Both the position numbers and the translations under genes were made by a program. Below, in pieces: positions 6,080-7,302 of a stretch of 7,302 nt of DNA. The DNA comes from Anaerolinea thermophila. GTDB taxonomy: Bacteria; Chloroflexota; Anaerolineae; Anaerolineales; Villigracilaceae. The stretch is from assembly GCA_020722305.1 (NCBI GenBank), contig DYLB01000043.1, positions 6,616 to 13,917 on the forward strand, written 5' to 3'. The notes under the pieces were generated by a model. That model ran no database searches, was not told the origin of the DNA, and was given only the letters and a program-made list of their open reading frames with translations. Each line of letters opens with the position of its first letter. The stretch's first letter is position 1.

Positions 6080-6124
6080 TTTACAGACTCGCCTGCCCTC
6101 GCTCCCAAGCGTCGTTTCATAAAG

Positions 6125-6133
6125 TGATATACT
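6125..6133 (+). promoter_or_regulatory. Extended -10 (TGATATACT) directly before the DUF309 gene
   Basis: TGATATACT matches TGnTATAAT with one change. The predicted start, about 7 nt after the hexamer, is at or next to the ATG at 6141. There is no Shine-Dalgarno between the hexamer and that ATG (CCCAACC), so the transcript is probably leaderless. Confidence 0.5.
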
Positions 6134-6140
6134 CCCAACC

Positions 6141-6533
6141 ATGTCCGATTTATGTCACGGCAACCTGCACCCGCGCGTCGTCGAGGGGCTGGAACTGTTC
6201 AACGCCGGGAAGTATTTCGAGGCGCACGAGGCGCTCGAAGATGCCTGGCGCGAGACCCGCGAGCCGATCCGTGAACTGTACCGGGGCATTCTGCAAGCAG
6301 CCGTGGTTTACCTGCACATCTCAAGGAATAATTATCTCGGGGCGATCAAGGTCTACGTTCGCAGCCAGAAGTGGCTGGTGGACTGGCCGGAGACTTGCCG
6401 CGGCGTCAACGTCGGCAAACTGCGCCGCGACCTAGGCGAAGCCGTCAGCCGCGTCCGAGAGCTGGGTGCGGATCAACTGAGCCAGTTCGACCTGAACCAG
6501 TTGAAACCGGTGGATTATGACCCGCAACCCTGA
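6141..6533 (+). CDS. DUF309 family protein
   Basis: The 130-residue protein matches the DUF309 family, small all-helical proteins of unknown function. The diagnostic segment is LFNAGKYFEAHEALEDAWRE (19-38), followed by ELYRGILQAAVVYLHISRNNYLGAIKVYVRSQKWL (45-79), which contains the conserved pattern of an LYRG turn and then a helix ending in H. The His29-Glu30 pair and Glu33 of the first motif, with His59, are candidates for a buried polar or metal site; that is inference. Length is within the family's usual size, with a slightly longer C-terminal tail (DLNQLKPVDYDPQP). It is probably cytosolic. The gene overlaps the next one by 17 bp, so the two are likely co-transcribed and translationally coupled. 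It lacks a ribosome binding site and appears to be read from a leaderless transcript. Confidence 0.88.
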   Translation: MSDLCHGNLHPRVVEGLELFNAGKYFEAHEALEDAWRETREPIRELYRGILQAAVVYLHISRNNYLGAIKVYVRSQKWLVDWPETCRGVNVGKLRRDLGEAVSRVRELGADQLSQFDLNQLKPVDYDPQP

Positions 6534-6714
6534 TAAACCTCCCGCCCCCGGCACTTCGACTGCGCTCAGTAGCGGCCCTCGGCCTGCTCCCGCCAAACGG
6601 ACCTACACCTGCGACCGCTGCGGCTCCCGGATGGTCGAGCGACAATGCAAAGTTACCTGCCCCAACTGCGGCAGCCGCTTCGACTGCTCGGATTTGAACA
6701 TCCATTTCGATTGA
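6517..6714 (+). CDS. Small six-cysteine zinc-ribbon protein
   Basis: The 65-residue protein has a disordered Pro/Ser/Ala-rich N-terminus (5-28) and a zinc-ribbon core: Cys32-x2-Cys35 in YTCDRCGSRMV and Cys48-x2-Cys51 in VTCPNCGSRFD. Two extra cysteines, Cys44 and Cys57, lie in RQCKVTC and FDCSDLN. The two CxxC knuckles suffice for one zinc ion; the extra pair may stabilise the fold or bind a second metal. The ATG is inside the end of the DUF309 gene in another frame (17-bp overlap), with GGTGG 3 nt upstream, so translation is likely coupled. A dispersed intergenic-type repeat is read in frame at residues 13-18, and no start codon exists between it and the first cysteine knuckle. DNA or RNA binding, or partnership with DUF309, is possible but not shown. 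Confidence 0.75.
   Translation: MTRNPDKPPAPGTSTALSSGPRPAPAKRTYTCDRCGSRMVERQCKVTCPNCGSRFDCSDLNIHFD
6554..6570 (+). repeat. CTTCGAC..GCTCAG repeat inside the zinc-ribbon gene
   Basis: CTTCGACTGCGCTCAGT is related to the intergenic element at 1268-1284 (minus strand). Here it is translated as part of TSTALS (residues 13-18) in the flexible N-terminal part of the zinc-ribbon protein. The similarity is seen directly; that it arrived by insertion is inferred. Confidence 0.5.
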
Positions 6715-6716
6715 GC

Positions 6717-6779
6717 TCACCACGGAGCGCATGAAGATCACTGAGAAAATCTCTGTGTGCTCTGTGGTCTCTGTGGTGA
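6717..6779. repeat. 63-bp imperfect palindrome with three 9-bp tandem units
   Basis: The outer arms TCACCACGGAG (6717-6727) and CTCTGTGGTGA (6769-6779) and the inner arms CACTGAGA (6739-6746) and TCTCTGTG (6750-6757) share one centre at 6748, with one G-T pair in the outer arms and one mismatch in the inner arms. The 11 bp between them have decayed. The right arm is made of three 9-mers: CTCTGTGTG, CTCTGTGGT, CTCTGTGGT (6751-6777). It starts 2 nt after the zinc-ribbon stop and could also end that transcript. Repeats of the ACCACAGAG type are, from memory, common between genes in related genomes. Confidence 0.65.
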
Positions 6780-6783
6780 ATTG

Positions 6784-6905
6784 ATGACAACCCTTCCCTT
6801 TACTGACAGAATCGCCCGGGTCACCGGCTCGGGGCGCGGCATCGGATGATCCGCGGCCAGGTGATCACCGTTGATGGCGGCTATACGCTGCCGATCCGGG
6901 CGTAA
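6784..6905 (+). pseudogene. Short-chain dehydrogenase/reductase remnant with internal deletion
   Basis: From the ATG at 6784 the frame reads MTTLPFTDRIARVTGSGRGIG and then hits TGA (6847-6849). The VTGSGRGIG segment is the TGxxxGIG cofactor-binding motif that begins an SDR enzyme. From 6846 the neighbouring frame reads MIRGQVITVDGGYTLPIRA and stops at 6905. The GQVITVDGG segment is the hallmark of the SDR C-terminus. The roughly 200 residues normally between them, including the Tyr-x3-Lys catalytic centre, are gone, and the two ends are out of frame. No ribosome binding site precedes the ATG. A large internal deletion in a once complete oxidoreductase gene explains this well. It is certainly not a working SDR. 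Confidence 0.8.
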
Positions 6906-6908
6906 GTT

Positions 6909-7163
6909 TTACTGCGCTCGTAACTCCCCCGCCTCCTGCACATCCACAGGGACGCCGTCCAGGGTTGCCGGGACGCGGTCCTTGGCAGACAACTGCTGCA
7001 TGGGCACCTTCTTGCGCACCATCACGACCAGCGCCATCTCGCCAGTCTTGACCCCGCCCTGCTTGCGGAATCCAATGCCTACGCCCACCACGTAGGCTTT
7101 TTTCAGCAATTCTGATTCGTTGGCCTTTTTTACAGCTAGAATTTTTTGATAGTCATCATCCAT
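6909..7163 (-). CDS. Short ORF resembling only the N-terminal region of a serine-protease-type protein (possibly truncated)
   Basis: The 84-residue product runs KKAYVVGVGIGFRKQGGVKTGEMALVVMVRKKVPMQQLSAKDRVPATLDGVPVDVQEAGELRAQ. The VVGVGxG...TGE.A.VV.V..K.P...L...D..P..LDGVPVDV pattern is, from memory, the N-terminal region that precedes the trypsin-like domain in a family of bacterial serine proteases. Here the gene stops just where that domain would begin, so no catalytic triad is present. It could be a remnant whose 3' part was lost, or a stand-alone small domain with its own role. It has no signal peptide. Its stop lies 3 bp from the end of the SDR remnant on the other strand, which favours a deletion junction. 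There is no Shine-Dalgarno; an extended -10 ends 5 nt before the ATG. Confidence 0.55.
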   Translation of the reverse strand: MDDDYQKILAVKKANESELLKKAYVVGVGIGFRKQGGVKTGEMALVVMVRKKVPMQQLSAKDRVPATLDGVPVDVQEAGELRAQ

Positions 7164-7168
7164 TATGA

Positions 7169-7177
7169 TTTTTACCA
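7169..7177 (-). promoter_or_regulatory. Possible extended -10 (TGGTAAAAA) for the 84-residue ORF
   Basis: On the minus strand 7177-7169 reads TGGTAAAAA, close to TGnTATAAT and nearly the same as the element at 6079-6071. A start 7 nt after the hexamer would fall on the ATG at 7163, giving a leaderless message. It lies just inside the palindrome at 7181-7212. Confidence 0.3.
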
Positions 7178-7180
7178 GAC

Positions 7181-7212
7181 CCTAAAGGTTTTTGCGCGGC
7201 GAAACCTTTAGG
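7181..7212. repeat. Perfect inverted repeat, 11-bp arms
   Basis: CCTAAAGGTTT (7181-7191) and AAACCTTTAGG (7202-7212) are perfect arms around a 10-nt loop (TTGCGCGGCG). It lies upstream of the 84-residue minus-strand ORF, where a -35 would be. It may be a dispersed palindromic repeat like the others in the window, or an operator. Confidence 0.6.
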
Positions 7213-7255
7213 CGCTTAGAAGTTAAATGCTTGCACAAAAAGCAAGGAAATTTAC

Positions 7256-7282
7256 CACAAAGGGCACAAAGTAACACAAAGG
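7256..7282. repeat. Degenerate 9-10 bp tandem repeat (CACAAAG)x3
   Basis: CACAAAG occurs at 7256-7262, 7265-7271 and 7275-7281, with periods of 9 and 10. It resembles the complement of the CTCTGTGGT units at 6751-6777 (ACCACAGAG), in opposite orientation, so related repeats flank the region that holds the SDR remnant and the short protease-like ORF. Confidence 0.5.
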
Positions 7283-7302
7283 AAGAGCTATTAAGGTTTC
7301 CC

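Noticed and set aside
5416..6138. 240-codon minus-strand open frame, offset from the multi-TM gene
   Set aside because: Arg/Pro/Gly-rich product with no hydrophobic pattern; the 5532-6029 frame has clear membrane segments and a plausible promoter.
6871..7095. Plus-strand 74-codon open frame
   Set aside because: Overlaps the SDR remnant end in another frame and then runs antisense to the protease-like ORF; the product is Arg/Pro/Thr-rich without a motif.
6717..7282. CRISPR array or phage attachment sites in the repeat-rich tail
   Set aside because: The repeats are 9-bp units without spacers of constant length, no cas, integrase or tRNA gene is nearby, and no direct repeat of att length was seen.

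Overview
The window looks like an ordinary chromosomal stretch from a GC-rich, free-living bacterium. I infer a member of the Chloroflexota, probably Anaerolineae-like, from the protein flavours (YghO-like GNAT, SH3b + papain-like peptidase, DUF309 with a zinc ribbon) and from the intergenic repeats (GTCACG...CGTGAC hairpins, CTTCGAC..GCTCAG motifs, ACCACAGAG/ACCACAAAG 9-mers). The taxonomic call is from memory and has not been tested by a search. There is no rRNA, tRNA, CRISPR array, transposase, phage gene or recognisable defence system.

Layout, left to right. A YghO-like GNAT-fold protein (99-1232, +) is followed by a repeat-filled gap with a strong bulged hairpin, then a 4-TM membrane protein (1362-1895, +). 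A 219-bp gap (1896-2114) carries a good promoter match, a terminator-like hairpin and alternative long-range pairings. It leads into a two-SH3-domain protein with a C-terminal cysteine-peptidase-like domain (2115-3473, +). That gene converges on a class III PLP aminotransferase (3507-4856, -) across a perfect 27-bp palindrome. The aminotransferase is divergent from a FlaR/adenylate-kinase-like P-loop kinase (4967-5530, +), and a palindromic -10 (ATTATAAT) lies between them. The kinase converges on a multi-TM protein (5532-6029, -) across a second hairpin of the same family, whose arms supply both stop codons. A divergent gap with two extended -10 elements leads to a DUF309 gene (6141-6533, +) that overlaps a small six-cysteine zinc-ribbon gene (6517-6714, +).

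The last 590 bp look decayed. A 63-bp imperfect palindrome is followed by a short-chain dehydrogenase remnant in which only the N-terminal TGxxxGIG segment and the C-terminal GQxxxVDGG segment survive. Tail to tail with it is an 84-codon minus-strand ORF resembling only the N-terminal part of a serine-protease family. Another palindrome and a degenerate 9-mer repeat close the window.

I see no pathway linking the genes; most are single transcription units in alternating orientation. The points most worth a second look are the palindromes at convergent gene ends, the SDR deletion scar beside a truncated protease-like gene, the apparently cytosolic SH3/cysteine-peptidase protein with its structured leader, and a dispersed repeat read in frame inside the zinc-ribbon protein.
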